DNA from: Ancistrus triradiatus
Taxonomy: Eukaryota; Chordata; Actinopteri; Siluriformes; Loricariidae
NCBI GenBank assembly: GCA_025084515.1
Contig: JAJAGP010000932.1
Span: 124,001 to 188,000 of the forward strand
DNA length: 64,000 nt
Direction: 5' to 3'
Both the position numbers and the translations under genes were made by a program. Positions 1-11,951 of the stretch are shown here, in pieces (positions within the stretch are counted from its first letter, which is position 1; every line of letters begins with the position of its first letter). Under the pieces are notes generated by a model. That model made no database searches, had not been told where the DNA came from, and saw only the letters and a program-made list of their open reading frames with translations.

Positions 1-259
1 TAACACACACACACAGACAAATCTAATACCCGATATCCACCCAATGTCCAGTAATACATACATAGAGGCACCAAATTATTTTATGACTACCTGGCCTGCA
101 CCAGGGTTTCCCAACAGAACATTGCTCAGAGCATCACTCCCTTCACTGGCTTGTCTTCTTCCCATGATGCACCCTTCATGGTGTTCTCTTGTACCAAAGT
201 CTAGGTCTGATGCTTGCATGTCCAGGCACCTTTGATGATGGCATGGTACAGTCGTACAA
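1..259. other. intergenic, nothing recognised
   Basis: Starts with a short CA tract. I see no conserved coding frame or terminal repeat before the MITE that begins at 262. Confidence 0.5.
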
Positions 260-261
260 TA

Positions 262-1069
262 CAGTCGTACCTCAGTTCTCGACCACTTGGGAACTCGTCG
301 AATTTGGTTCTTGACGCATTTGGACTAGAAAAAATTGTCATTTGCTCAGTACTCAGTGCACTTGCTTAAACTTGCATGAGTCGAACCGCATGACTTGTTT
401 CAGCCGAAACTCAATTTATTCATTTTTCATGATTCACGATTCAGTACACAGTGATTCAGTGATTCAGATTCACAACACTGATGATGTTTATCATGTTTTT
501 TCTTTATTTTTACATCTACAGTACTATATTCTTAGTGCAAATAAGCCCCCATGGGTCCTAAAATGGTTAGTAATGACAGCCAACCGAAAGGAAACTGGCT
601 TTCAGGCTGAGAAGTTAGCATTAGCAGGTAGTGTTCTGAGTTCACCAATAGAGTAAGTGTTTTGCTTTTATTTTTCACTTTCAGTCCAGTAAATTGCATG
701 AGATTTTTCAACAGTTTATTATAAAATAAACTTTGTGTTAAAGATTTTTGCCAACTGTAGGGTAATGTATATGCTAATGTAAGGCTCCGCTATGATACAG
801 TATAGACTATAATAAACTCATTGGTTCATGATACATTTAACTTGTGATGGTTTTGTTGGAACATAATTTGGAATTTGGAACATATACGTGTATAATACAA
901 CTTCACTAATGCATATAATGTCTTTTACAGTGTGAATTTTCTGGGGGTCTGGAATGGATTAATTCAATTAACATCATTCCTTATCGGAAAAATTTGCTTG
1001 GTACTCATTGTTTTCGGTTCTCGACAAGCCTTCTAGAACAAATTAATGACGAGAAACGAGGTACCACTG
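262..1069. mobile_element. Tigger/pogo-like MITE, copy 1
   Basis: The left end resembles CAGTsGTACCTCrGTTCTCGA and the right end is its inverse (cgagaaacgaggtaccactg). TA dinucleotides at 260-261 and 1070-1071 fit a mariner-superfamily target duplication. The interior shares long stretches with the inverted copy at 25367-26096 (for example tcatgattcacgattcagta). No transposase frame is visible, so it is non-autonomous. Assignment to Tigger/pogo rests on end similarity only. Confidence 0.75.
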
Positions 1070-1073
1070 TAGG

Positions 1074-2579
1074 CCTAAAAAAAATAAAGGGAACACTTAA
1101 ACAACACAATATAACTCCAAGTAAATCAAACTTCTGTGAAATCAAACTGTCCACTTAGGAAGCAACACTGACTGACAATCAATTTCACATGCTGTTGTGC
1201 AAATGGAATAGACAACAGGTGGAAATTATTGGCAATTAGCAAGACACACTCAAAAAAGGAGTGGTTCTGCAGGTGGGGACCACAGACCACTTCTCAGTAC
1301 CTATGCTTTCTGGCTGATGTTTTGGTCACTTTTGAATGTTGGTGGAGCTTTCACACTTGTGGTAGCATGAGATGAACTCTACAACCCACACAAGTGTCTC
1401 AGGTAGTGCAGCTCATCCATGATGGCACATCAATGCGAGCTGCGGCAAGAAGGTTGACTGTGTCTGTCAGCGTTGTGTCCAAAGGCCAGTACACCAGGAG
1501 ACGTGGAGGAGGCCGTAGGAGGGCAACAACCCAGCAGCAGGAATGCTACCTCCGCCTTTGTGCAAGGAGGAACAGGTGGAGCACTGCCAGAGCCCTGCAA
1601 AATGACCTCCAGCAGGCCACAAATGTGCATGTGTCTGCACAAACGGTTAGAAACTGACTCCATGAGGATGGTATGAGGGCCCAATGTCCACAGATGGGGG
1701 TTGTGCTCACAGTCCAACACCGTGCAGGATGCTTGGCATTTGCCAGAGAACACCAGGATTGGCAAATTTGCCACTAGCGCCCCGTGCTCTTCACAGATGA
1801 AAGCATGTTCACACTGAGCACATGAGACAGACATTACAGAGTCCGGAGACGCCGTGAAGAGCGATCTGCTGCCTGCAACATCCTTCAGCATGACCGGTTT
1901 GGCAGTGGGTCAGTAATGGTGTGGGGTGGCATTTCTTTGGAGGGCCGCACAGCCATGTGCTCGCCAGAGGTAGCCTGACTGCCATTAGGTACCGAGATGA
2001 GATCCTTGTGAGACCATATGCTGGCCCTAGGTTCCTCCTAATGCAGGACAATGCTAGCCCTCATGTGGCTAGAGTGTGTCAGCAGTTCCTGCAAGATGAA
2101 GGCATTGAAGCTATGGATTGGCCCGCCCGTTTCCCAGACCTGAATCCCATTGAGCACATCTGAGACATCATGTCTCGCTTCATCCACCAACGTCATGTTG
2201 CACAACAAACTGTCCAGGAGTTGGCGGAAATCCCTCAGGAGACCATTCGCCACCTCATCAGGAGCATGCCCAGGTGTTGTAGGGAGGTCATACAGGCACG
2301 TGGAGGCCACACACAATACTGAGAATCATTTTGACTTGTTTTAAGGACATCACATCAAAGTTGGATCAGTCTGTAGTGTGTTTTTCCACTTTAATTTTGT
2401 GTGTGACTCCAAATCTAGGCCTCCATTGGTTAATAAATTTGATTTCCATTGATGATTTTTGTGTGATTTTGTTGTCAGCACATTCAACTTTGTACAGAAC
2501 AAAGTATTCAATGAGAATATGTCATTCATTCAGATCTAGGGTGTGTTATTTGAGTGTTCCCTTTATTTTTTGAGCAGTG
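1074..2579 (+). mobile_element. Tc1-like element with AAATAAAGGGAACAC ends
   Basis: The left end aaaataaagggaacactt (from about 1076) and right end agtgttccctttatttttt followed by gagcagtg are inverted repeats. The left end has lost its outermost bases and abuts the MITE right end. The plus strand carries a broken Tc1 transposase ending at 2322. Confidence 0.85.
1394..2322 (+). pseudogene. broken Tc1 transposase
   Basis: It begins with a helix-turn-helix region (MSQVVQLIHDGTSMRAAARR). It continues with AREHQDW and LFTDES (first catalytic Asp), LMQDNASPHVA (second Asp), and WPARFPDLNPIEHI (third acidic residue region), ending CREVIQARGGHTQY and a stop. Stops and shifts interrupt it, for example after SAQTVRN and after IEHI. 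It is about the normal Tc1 length but cannot make protein. Confidence 0.8.
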
Positions 2580-3511
2580 TCTATTCATATTCAAACAATT
2601 GTTTAGGTATAGGTTTTGGATTTTCCAGAGAGCAGTTGTGAAAAACAAGATGTCAGAAGGCATGTGGTTTCAAGCTTCAGAAAGTTTTGGTTCTCCCATA
2701 TCCATCCAAAACGGTTTGCAAATGCTCTGGGAATAACTTATATTTATATCACTCAAAAACTTGAGTAACGCAAGTAACATTTTTATATTAGGCTAATCAA
2801 TAACTGTAATGTCATTACAAGAATTTAAACTGCAATGTGCTGCATTACTTTGTTACTGGAAAAATCATTATAATACATGATATTATATTAGTGATGGTCT
2901 AATGCTGTTAAATGAAAGGTAAAATGAAAATGTTTAGGTGATTGACTAAACACCAAGTTTTGTATCTGCTGGAGTAGTTTAAAGACAAACCTTGGATGGC
3001 TAAAGAATGCTATATGCCTTTGTATAACCACAACTGTAAAGTTTTTTCTGTCTCTCTTTTTTTGTTTTTTTAAGTTTGGTGTATAACTTGTGATTCAGAT
3101 GTCACTAAGGCTCTTGTGGCTGAATGGAAGCGGATACTTCCAATGTCTAATCACTAATTAATCACACTTAATCACACTAAGTTTATCGTGTATTAGGAAT
3201 GAATTACAATTTGCTTGCTTGCATTTGACAAAGCTTTTTTTTTCTTAAAAAAAAATACACTGTATAGGCACACAAGTGGATATAAGCTTCAAGAGCAAAC
3301 ATTTATTACTTAAAAAAATGATTACATGAATATTCAAATTATTAATTTTATCACTCCTTGAAGACAACACGTACAAGCTGGTATTTCATGTGCTAGGCAT
3401 GATGTTAAACTGTGCAGTGATGTGATAAGGCAACATATCTGCTGTTGCACAACAAACAGCAAATCTTCTAAGAATGTGTTCTAAACCGTACTCTGTTCTG
3501 CATAGTGTTCT
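2580..3511. other. intergenic, nothing recognised
   Basis: AT-rich sequence with a poly-T stretch near 3058-3072. I find no terminal repeats, no SINE boxes and no conserved frame. Confidence 0.5.
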
Positions 3512-4600
3512 GCACTGAGTGGCCACTATACTAGAGACACCTGCTCTTTCACATTGGAGCTCACCTGTGTGGAAATAAGACAACTGACTCCAGAGTGCAG
3601 CTTAAAATCAAGTGTGTTCTGTGGATCAGCTTCAGTGTCAAACCACATTAGAATGGGAAAGTCGTGCATTCTGTGCAACTTTGAATGAGTCATGGTCATC
3701 GGTGCTAGACTAGTCGGGGCAGTATTTCAAAAACTGCTAACCTTTTAGGGTTTTCCCATGTCATGGTGTCAAGAGTTAATGAGAATGGTAAGACTGAGGA
3801 TATATGTCGAGCAGAAGGGTGCTGTGGACATAAACAACTTGTTGAAGAAAGGGGTCAAAAAGTGTCAATAGTCAGGCAAACTACAGTCGAGTACAATGCT
3901 GATTCTCCAACTAATGTGTTTGAACACACAAGTTATCATTCCTTAGCACACATGAGCAGTTTGAGTGCCATTACTGATGGTGTGCCAAGAAAACATTCCC
4001 CACACCATTACTCCAACTCTACTAGCCTGAACTGTTGAAGGGTTCATTGATTCATTCATGCTGCATTCATGCTGTTTGCAACAAATTCGAACCCTCCCAT
4101 CAGAAATATGGAATCATCTGATCAGACAATGTTTTTCCCACTGCTCAGTGATCCAAACTGTGTGCCCTTTTGTCCTCGGTTTCCTCTGACACCTGGGGAT
4201 GGATTTGGACAGTAGGACTTATGTACGCATTGTGGCTGATGAAGTTCATCCCTTTATGGCATCTGTTTATCCTATGACCAAAAGACACTTTCAGCAGGAC
4301 AATGTACCATGCAACAAAGGTTATATCGTCATGGAGTGATTCCAGGAACATGACAAGTTTTCCTTGCTTCCCTGTCGTTCAGTCCCCAGATGTTAATCCT
4401 ACAGAGTGACTCTGGAACTAGGTAGAACAGGCTGTTCAGAGCACGTCAGTACTTCCATCCAATTTGCACCAACTGCGAGAAGCTATCCTGCCCGCATGGG
4501 TCATTAAATTCCATCAGAATTATTTCAACACCTAGTGGAATCTATGCCACGATGAAGGGTGGTGATTAATTACTAGTTCCTTGTATGGTCAAACAGTAAA
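3512..4600 (+). mobile_element. decayed Tc1-like element
   Basis: The left end reads cactgagtggccactata, a common fish Tc1 terminus. The plus strand holds transposase remnants: HFQQDNVPCNK near 4290-4320, an EHDKFSLLPC-like stretch near 4345-4375, and a C-terminal stretch near 4410-4560. Many stops; the right terminal repeat is not evident, so the end is approximate. Confidence 0.65.
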
Positions 4601-4756
4601 CACAATCTGTGTTAGAATATTCTTGCATTAACAAAGACAGTCCTAATTAATACAGGCGACTTAAATATGAATTTCACCAAACATAGTGTAAGTGTTAATC
4701 AAAAAAGAATGGATAGACAGGATATGCAACATTACAAAAAATGCTTATATAGAGAT

Positions 4757-4762
4757 TTTATT
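4757..4762 (-). terminator. candidate poly(A) signal AATAAA, distal
   Basis: A second AATAAA on the minus strand, about 1.5 kb past the stop. The intervening 4.77-5.8 kb is largely free of recognised repeats except for the microsatellite at 5669-5716, compatible with a longer 3' UTR. Weak evidence. Confidence 0.25.
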
Positions 4763-5668
4763 AGAAATATGACACATTCATCTTGTGCTCTGTACATTAA
4801 CAAAAATACCCAGTAAACTAAACAAAGAGTGGAGCAGGGACAGTGGGAACAAGATCAGACACATACAAATGTTCTGGAGTGATCGTCAGTGATACTAAAA
4901 CACACATTGTTACATGAAGCTACAGAACACTCATATAGTTCAGTAACCTGACAAGATTTGGGGGTCCCATAATTGCAATGATTTTCATAATAAGAATAAC
5001 AATATTCCCCAAGCACAGTAAGAAAGATATTTATAGGCTAAAATTCATTGTGTAGAACTCTTTTGGAAATAATTACAATGCTGTACAACAGGACTCTGAG
5101 GAGTGAGCCTTGTGCTTTCTGTATGCAACCATCATTTGACCACATAAACTCTTGAAACGTATATACTCTTTATATCTATTCATAAGACATATTAAATTAT
5201 GTTGTAAATGTGTTTTTGACTTACATGTGCACTCATCTCACTTACTCTTGCAGACTGAGACTGACACGCTCCAGAGTTCTCAGGTGTATCTCAATACTTC
5301 ACCACCGTCCTGTTTTTACGTCATGGCCACAGCAGGTCCATATACGGGTCGGATACAGAAGGGCCTGTCCTGTGTCTTTAATTAGAATCCACCATCTCTC
5401 CCTGTTGTTTCTCAGCGAAACCGCTTGCACTTGCATGTGATGGATGGCTCGCTGGCTCATTCTGGAATAGGGCCGATAGTGACAGGGCGGTTTGTATTCA
5501 GCAGGGTTGTGGGGTCATATTCCCCACTCTGTGATGATGGGAGGGCACAGGCAGCAGGTATTCCTCTCATTAACAGTCATATTCAGATGGCTTAGGGGCT
5601 GGAATTGGGTAATGAAGACTCATGATTCCCTCAAAAGCAGCATACAACTCTTTCGTGGCACATTAGTC

Positions 5669-5703
<35 letters not shown>

Positions 5704-5716
5704 CATCATCATCATC
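5669..5716. repeat. microsatellite (AAT)n then (ATC)n
   Basis: About eleven AAT units followed directly by several ATC units, a compound trinucleotide repeat near the 3' end of adgrb1. Confidence 0.9.
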
Positions 5717-5820
5717 AAAATACAGCAGAATATGGAGTGATTGGAATGAGGAATGAGGTTTCTCCAGTGTTTCCAGATCTTCCATTAATTATACTCCTTT
5801 GTTAGAAGGCTCCAAATATA

Positions 5821-5826
5821 TTTATT
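5821..5826 (-). terminator. candidate poly(A) signal AATAAA, proximal
   Basis: AATAAA on the minus strand 409 bases past the adgrb1 stop codon, in an AT-rich setting. It would give a 3' UTR of about 0.43 kb. No transcript evidence is available; it is one of two candidates. Confidence 0.35.
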
Positions 5827-6234
5827 CATAATTATCTGCTTGAACGTTTGTGTGTACACATGCCATAAAATGTAAGAAACTGAAGGCCACACATTCAGGC
5901 TCCTCCCACACACAGCCTGAATTTGTTCTCTCCGAGTCAGTCACTCCTGTTCCTATGGAAACATCCCAGAATGCCAATCCTAGTCTCATCAGATCACCAG
6001 TCTGGTTGTTGCCAGGCTGATCATACAGCAACTTGTTTAGGTCACTTTTTCAAGTGTTATGATTGACATTTCAGCATCAAAATAAAACAAATAGTACACC
6101 AGCAAAATCGCCCTGTTTCAGTCTTCCAGATTATTTTTTGCTGTCATTCTCACTCTTTCTTTCTTTATACATTGCTGTCCCTTGTCCCTGCAAGTTGAGT
6201 TTGTTCAGTGCCTGAGTGCAGAGCTGCTGGTCGG

Positions 6235-6429
6235 TCAGACCTCTGTCTGCAGGTCCATAATTTCCTGGCCCACCAGAGGGATGGTGGCACTTGTTTTCTC
6301 CCACTCAACAGCCTGCATCTCCAGAGGAGAAGCCTGCAGTGGCTCTAGCTCCTTCCTCACCCACGAAGGAGGAGAGTGAGTCTTCCTGATGCCTTCCCAT
6401 GCCCGTTTACTGGGCGTCTGCTGCTTATC
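6235..6429 (-). CDS. adgrb1: adgrb1 last coding exon with C-terminal QTEV
   Basis: The 195-nt coding part encodes DKQQTPSKRAWEGIRK, then THSPPSWVRKELEPLQ, ASPLEMQAVEWEKTSAT and IPLVGQEIMDLQTEV, followed by TGA at 6235-6237. The acceptor is tttattaaacag. The last four residues QTEV form a class I PDZ ligand (X-S/T-X-V). In BAI1 it binds MAGI and PSD-95 type scaffolds and the Tiam1 complex at synapses. The 3' UTR continues toward lower coordinates. Confidence 0.95.
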   Translation of the reverse strand, partial: DKQQTPSKRAWEGIRKTHSPPSWVRKELEPLQASPLEMQAVEWEKTSATIPLVGQEIMDLQTEV

Positions 6430-7075
6430 CTGTTTAATAAACAAACAGAAGGGGAACATGTTAACCTTCATGCAGTGACCCAGACTATCAGCTGTAAAAT
6501 GTATTGCTATGTTTTGGTACTCATAACTGAATAATATACAAAAAGCAAAGCCATAGTCATTTATGAATCTAATTTTGGAATCCTTCATATATGAATAGAA
6601 TACTGTTATATTGTTGTTATGGTTCAATCTTAGAGGACATTTTCTAAAACAGTTATTGTAATTAATGTCCACAAGAAACACCTAGAAATAATATTAAACT
6701 ATGTAAATGCTTAACATGGCAGCACAGTGGCCTCAGCTCCAGAGATCCGGGAAGGTTTGTGCATCAGGAAAGCAACTCGTCGATGTCGCTGATAATCCTC
6801 CAACCAATATAGTCTCCCAACCAAACATCTTGCCTGCCTGTGATATCTACACCAGCCGAAATGCCCTGCCAGAACTTTAACCCATGTCACCTCAGTGGTA
6901 TGTGAGGACATTTTGTGCTGATTAGGCAAGAATAATCTCAAAATAATGTGTCCGTGAACAAGTACATCCACTCAATTCTTATGGTATTACACAAGCAATA
7001 CTAATTAGGGACTAAATACATAGTCATTGTAACATGTTAAAACGGACCAAAAGGATGGCCCTTAGTATCCGGTTA

Positions 7076-7097
7076 TGACAGACAGACAGACAGACAG
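7076..7097. repeat. microsatellite (GACA)n
   Basis: About five GACA units. Confidence 0.85.
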
Positions 7098-7144
7098 TCA
7101 TGATGAATAAATCGACAGATAGACATTTCAACAGACATATGATA

Positions 7145-8551
7145 CAGTACTGTGCAACAGTCTTAGGGCACCATTACTTTTGTTGTTTTAGTAATAGTAC
7201 AGTGCCCAAAGCATGATGTTTCCACCCCCATGCTTCACAGTAGGTATGGTGTTCTTGGGATGCAACTCAGCATTCTTCTTCCTCCAAACCAAAAAGTTCT
7301 ATTTTGGTTTCATGTGACCACATGATTTCTTTCCCAATCCTCTTCTGGATTCATCCATATGCTCTCTGGAAAACTTCAGACGGGCCTGGACATGTACTGC
7401 GGCTTAAGCAGGGGGACACGCCTGGCACTGCAGCATCTGAGTCCCTCTCTGCGTAGTGTGTTACTGATGGTAGCCTTTGTTCTACTTTTGGTCCCAGCTC
7501 TCTGCAGGTTCATTCATCAGGTCCCTCCGTGTAGTTCTGGGATGAGATCTTGCGTGGGCCCCAGATCAAGGGAGATTATCAATGGTCTTTGTATGTCTTC
7601 CATTTGCTTACAATTGACCCCAACAGTGATTTTATTCACACCAAACCTGCTTTGCCTATTGTAGATTCACTTTCCCCCAGCCTGGTGCAGGTCTACAATT
7701 TTCTTTCTTCTGGTGTCCTTCTATAGCTCTTTGGTCTTGGCCATGGTTGAGGTTTGGAGTCTGACTGCTTGAGGCTGTGGACAGTGTCCTTTTATACAGA
7801 TAACGAGTGTCAAACAGGTGCCATTTAATACAGGTAACGAGTGGAGGACAGAAAGAGCTTCTTAAAGAAGTTGTTACAGGTCTGTGAGAGCCAGAAAATC
7901 TTGCTTGTTTGTGGGTGATCAAATACTTATTTTCCACCACGATTTACAATTAAATTCTTTAAAAATCCTACATGTGATTTCCTGGATTTTTTTTCTCACT
8001 TCTCTCATAGTTGAAGTGTACCTGTGAGGACAATTACAGACCTCTCTCATCTTTCTAAGTAGGAGAACTTGCACAATCAGTGGCTGACTAAATACTTTTT
8101 TAACTGTATAATGACCATATTTGGTTTTACCCAAATATTAATTTGACCCACTTGGATTCGTCACTCCATAATTCTCTTTTCCACTGATCTTCATTCCAGT
8201 CTTTGTGAGCTTTAGAATATCTCAGCCTTTTTCACATGGTTTCTTTTCCGAAAAAGTGGTTTCTTTGCTGCTACCCTTCCAAAAAGACCACTGGTGATCA
8301 AGCCTCTTTGGACCGATGAAGCTGTCAGATGCTGCTATTGCTCAGGTGTAAGGGGAGTTCAATACTTGCCACACTGGCCTATTGAGGCTGTTTTTCAGAT
8401 TTTTCTTCAGTTTTTGAAATACTGCATGCGAATTCCATTTAATTTGTGGATGTATTCTATAATCGGAAATAATTATATATGGTCGTCATTCCACTACTAA
8501 AACAGTGGTATATCTAATCTAATGGTGGCCTACGACTTTTGCACAGTGCTG
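7145..8551. mobile_element. Tc1-like element (outer), CAGTRCTGTGCAAAAGTC ends
   Basis: The left end cagtactgtgcaacagtc and right end gacttttgcacagtgctg are inverted, flanked by TA at 7143-7144 and 8552-8553. Most of its middle is replaced by a Tc1 element of a different family (7200-8108). Its own remaining sequence at 8160-8540 matches, in reverse, the left part of the element at 53072. Confidence 0.75.
7200..8108 (-). mobile_element. truncated Tc1 family-1 element inside another Tc1
   Basis: Same family as the full copy at 48426-49947. It begins inside the transposase (aagcatgatgtttccaccc) and runs to the terminal repeat cagtggctgactaaatactt at 8081-8100. It carries the transposase N-terminal half in minus orientation, with shifts. 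One terminus is missing. Confidence 0.75.
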
Positions 8552-9001
8552 TACATATACACCTAATGAAATGAATTAATGAAACAAATGTACCAGTCAA
8601 TTCTACACCACTGTGTACTATAAGAACACTTTCACATTAGTTTCATTGTATATATCCCGAGTTATACACAGGGATTTAAAAGTAAGATCAAATCTCTGTA
8701 ATTCAGAATCAAACCTGATTGTATGAAAAAGCTTTTTGAGTGTTAATGCACTGTGTGGAGAAGCTTCCATTTGCTAAAGTGATCAAGTGAGTGAACAGGC
8801 GAGTGAACAAGTGTCCAATTGCATTAGAAAGATGGGTCCAAGTAAAAATTGTTCCACATTTTGTACAAATTAAAATGGATTATTCAAACTAGAACAGAAA
8901 GCATAATCAAGTGCATTAACAGCGAGCAGAAATAGAGTGTGAGAGAGGATGGAAGATGAAAAGGTGAGAGAAATCCTAAACGAAAAGAACAGCATGCTTA
9001 C

Positions 9002-9160
9002 GCTGAGGTTGGTTTTATCACTGCCTCCAGATGACACGCTCCACCTCTTCCCACACTTTCCGTCCACCGGCGGAGAATCTCTGTCCTTCTCACTGTGCTG
9101 CAGTTTCCTGTTCAGATCCTGGAACATGTCCTGATGGCGCTTCCGTGTGTGCATGATCTT
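9002..9160 (-). CDS. adgrb1: adgrb1 exon: RKR / ELMO-binding helix region
   Basis: The 159-nt exon (53 codons, phase 0) encodes KIMHTRKRHQDMFQDLNRKL, then QHSEKDRDSPPVDGKCGKRW and SVSSGGSDKTNLS. The acceptor is atctttcag and the donor gtaagcat. The RKR motif in a predicted amphipathic helix is reported in BAI1 to be needed for ELMO binding. The second half is much less like mammalian BAI1 than the first. Because the donor is clear and the next exon is in frame, I take this as real sequence and not intron read-through. Confidence 0.9.
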
Positions 9161-9243
9161 CTGAAAGATTTAAGAAGAGTACACAATTGTTACTAACTAC
9201 ACGATACAGACAGTACATGTAGAGAAAAAGAAGCTGTGGGTAC

Positions 9244-9279
9244 CTCAAAATCCAACTCTGCATAGCGGGATTTTCGTCT
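9244..9279 (-). CDS. adgrb1: adgrb1 micro-exon: RRKSRYAELDFE
   Basis: The 36-nt, 12-codon exon with phase 0 ends encodes RRKSRYAELDFE. The acceptor is atttgcggcag and the donor gtacccac. The peptide is essentially identical to the corresponding BAI1 segment and joins SSLE to KIMHTRKR. Being a multiple of three it could be skipped without a frameshift. Confidence 0.92.
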
Positions 9280-10692
9280 CTGCCGCAAATAAATATGAAA
9301 AAAGACAATGTTACTCTTAATGGTCAATGAGAAAATAAATAAAATTCATGAACATAACAAAACCAACAAAAGATGACAATGTGATGTAAAGAATAAAAGG
9401 TCAATGTGTGTATAGAAGCTTCCACTGAGAACTTGGCATGAGTGTACAGTAAACAGCTTGTGACCGCACGGCCTTTCATTAAACTGTCTCAAAGTATCTG
9501 AGCGGAGCATGACCTTTGGTGTGCAGCTGCATCGTGGTGCTGCATTCTGGGAACATGTTTTCCCAGAAGTGAAAAAGAAGTTGCCTGTGGTGACTTCACT
9601 GTTCACACTAAATGGCTAATATTCAACATGTGAACAAAAACTGACCTTTGGAGAGGATACTTTTCATCCATTAGGCTTTTAGGTGTCTCTGCCTCTTTTG
9701 TTTGAGTAGAGCTAGCAGAATGACAATTTTCCTTTTCTAATCTTAGGCTACATTCACACCGCAGGCAAAGTAGCACAAATCTGATTTACTGCTCAAATCC
9801 AATTTTGTTCTAGGTTGTTCAGGTTTTCTATTTAAGGTTGCCTGTATCCAACACAGGTCTGAACAGGTCGTGCTCTTGAGCTGACAGAAGAACATTAAGC
9901 CACCTGGCACACCCATGCAGAAGATAAAAAACGAAATGAATTGTATGTCGCCATTGCTAGAGTTCCGTAGTGAATGTGTGGTGAATGGTGACTCTGAATT
10001 CACAGACACATAATAATGAGGACAAGGTGGCGAAAGAGGGTCAAGCTTTTGGTGGCTTTCTATGGAGAGAAGAGTCTAAATGCAAGAGCGGAGCGAGATG
10101 TGGTGGGACCACAACGTGGGCGGCTTTACAGACTGGAAATTCTCTGGTTATTTGACTTGTTCATGAGTTTTGTAAAGCCATTCGTTATGTTCCCATGACC
10201 AGCTACATCAAGCTACAACACGGAGAAGAGTTCTGGGAGGTCCTGCAAGAGAAAGGAATTCCTGCTGTGCAATAGAGCTGTTGACATAAAAGTCACATTA
10301 ATTCTGATGGGACTGTTCACACTTGAAGCACAATATGTCAGATATATCAGATTTCAGTACCAGATATGATACTGGCCATGATTGGAAATTGAAATGGTCT
10401 GCTTGCATGTGTGTTTTTGTTTTGCTGTTCACACTGCCACAGAAGAAACAAAATCTGTGTCACATATGGGGTAAAAACTGAACTGAACTGAGTTGAGCCA
10501 CTTTTGAATTGAACAGAACTGAATTGAGCCTCCTATTATACTGTATTACCTCGGAATAATCTCTTGATTCCAATGGGTACTTCTGTATAGGCCTGAGCGA
10601 TAAAACGATAATGATATGAATCGCGATACACGCATAATCAATAGCAATAAGAACATATTTTGATAGAATATTCTAACTTTCCATTTAACGCT

Positions 10693-10890
10693 GTGGGACT
10701 GTGGTAGCCTAGTGGTTAAGGTACTGGACTATGGACCAGAAGGTCCAGGGTTCAAATCCCACCTCTGCCAAACTGCCACGGTTGGGCCCTTGAGCAAGGC
10801 CCTTAACCCACGATTGCTTGGATTGTAAGATTGTATCAATTGTAAGTCGCTCTGGATAAGGGTGTCTGCTAAATGCTGTAAATGTAAATG
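10693..10890 (+). mobile_element. tRNA-derived SINE, copy A
   Basis: The head contains an A-box-like tagcctagtggttaag and a B-box-like ggttcaaatccc, as in Pol III promoters. The body has gtaagtcgctctggataagg and the tail repeats (TGTAAA). A 7-base TAACGCT lies at both ends (10686-10692 and 10891-10897), a plausible target-site duplication. Confidence 0.85.
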
Positions 10891-11951
10891 TAACGCTTTA
10901 AATGTAAACTGCCAGAAAACCACGAATATGCCAAGTTCGGTTCTATGAACAAACCCCAAGAGTGCACCCGCCCTGGCTCATAAACGGCCTATTATATCGC
11001 TTGATAATGAAAGGTGCTCTTCATGACAAGCAAGCAGCCAATCATTTAACAGGTCCATTGTTCAGTTTCGCCATCGATGTAAAGACAACAACAAAAACAG
11101 CGTGGTGTCAGAAAATGAAAGCGTTCTGTATTGCAAAGGATATGTTCTATTTAGCGTGGTCGAAAAGTCCGGCTTTTCAGCGTGGTTGACAGCCGCTATG
11201 TTCTCCCGGGCCACAAACACTTTTCAAAGATTGTGCTTCCCTAACTTTATTCAGAGTGCATGGAATCTGTAGAAAGAGAGCTGATATCAGTCTCCTACCT
11301 GCTAGTCCTCCAACGTCTGGTCGAGTCACACACGTAAGCTGCCATGTCTAATACTGGAGATATTTTTATTTTTATTTAACTTTTTGTATACTGGATAGTT
11401 ATCGCCTTTTAATAGAGCTTATTATATTTAGATGTTAGGTCACTCTACCTTAGAGTTGAATTTGATTTTGAATTTGAATTTGCTTTATGTTTACTACATC
11501 TTACAGATGTTAGGTTGACCTACCTCAACGTTTGTGTACCTCAAATGTTTCTACACATTTACACAATTTGTAAAATATTAGTTATTAAGTGCAAGAGAAC
11601 ATTAAAGAGTTTAGTTAATGTGTATCAGGGAGAGATCGTTACCATATTCTTATTTACTTTTATAAACCTATTTGTGTGTGGCTTTCATTGTGCTGATATT
11701 ATCTACAGTATGCGCCTTAATAAATAACGAAGTTCAAAATAAGGTGGTTAAATAAAAGTGTTTCCATTCGGCCTCTTTATTAAAAAATAGGTAATTACAA
11801 ATAATTATCTACACTGACTGAAATAAAAAAAAATTAATAAAATCATGATAGACCTACTTCTGTAAAGTGTGAACACTCTCCTATAAATCTACCTGTCGGA
11901 CGTGCTCTTCCTCCTTTGTCCTTCATTGCACATACAGGTAGATGACCCTAC

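Larger units (their letters stand above)
4601..5820. other. downstream flank or distal 3' UTR of adgrb1
   Basis: No coding frame or transposon was recognised. It contains a trinucleotide repeat at 5669-5716 and one AATAAA on the minus strand near 4757. It may be 3' UTR if the distal poly(A) site is used. Confidence 0.35.
6430..9001 (-). other. adgrb1 intron before the last exon
   Basis: About 2.6 kb bounded by donor gtaagcat and acceptor attaaacag. It holds a (CAGA)n repeat at 7076-7097 and a nested pair of Tc1-like elements at 7145-8551. The rest shows nothing recognisable. Confidence 0.85.

Noticed and set aside
1430..1891. 153-codon minus-strand frame
   Set aside because: Antisense of a Tc1 transposase remnant; no own similarity.
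10729..10780. tRNA-like A and B boxes, possible tRNA gene
   Set aside because: The same head with the same non-tRNA body and TGTAAA tail recurs at 19801, 30450 and 33886; it is a SINE, and no full cloverleaf is evident.
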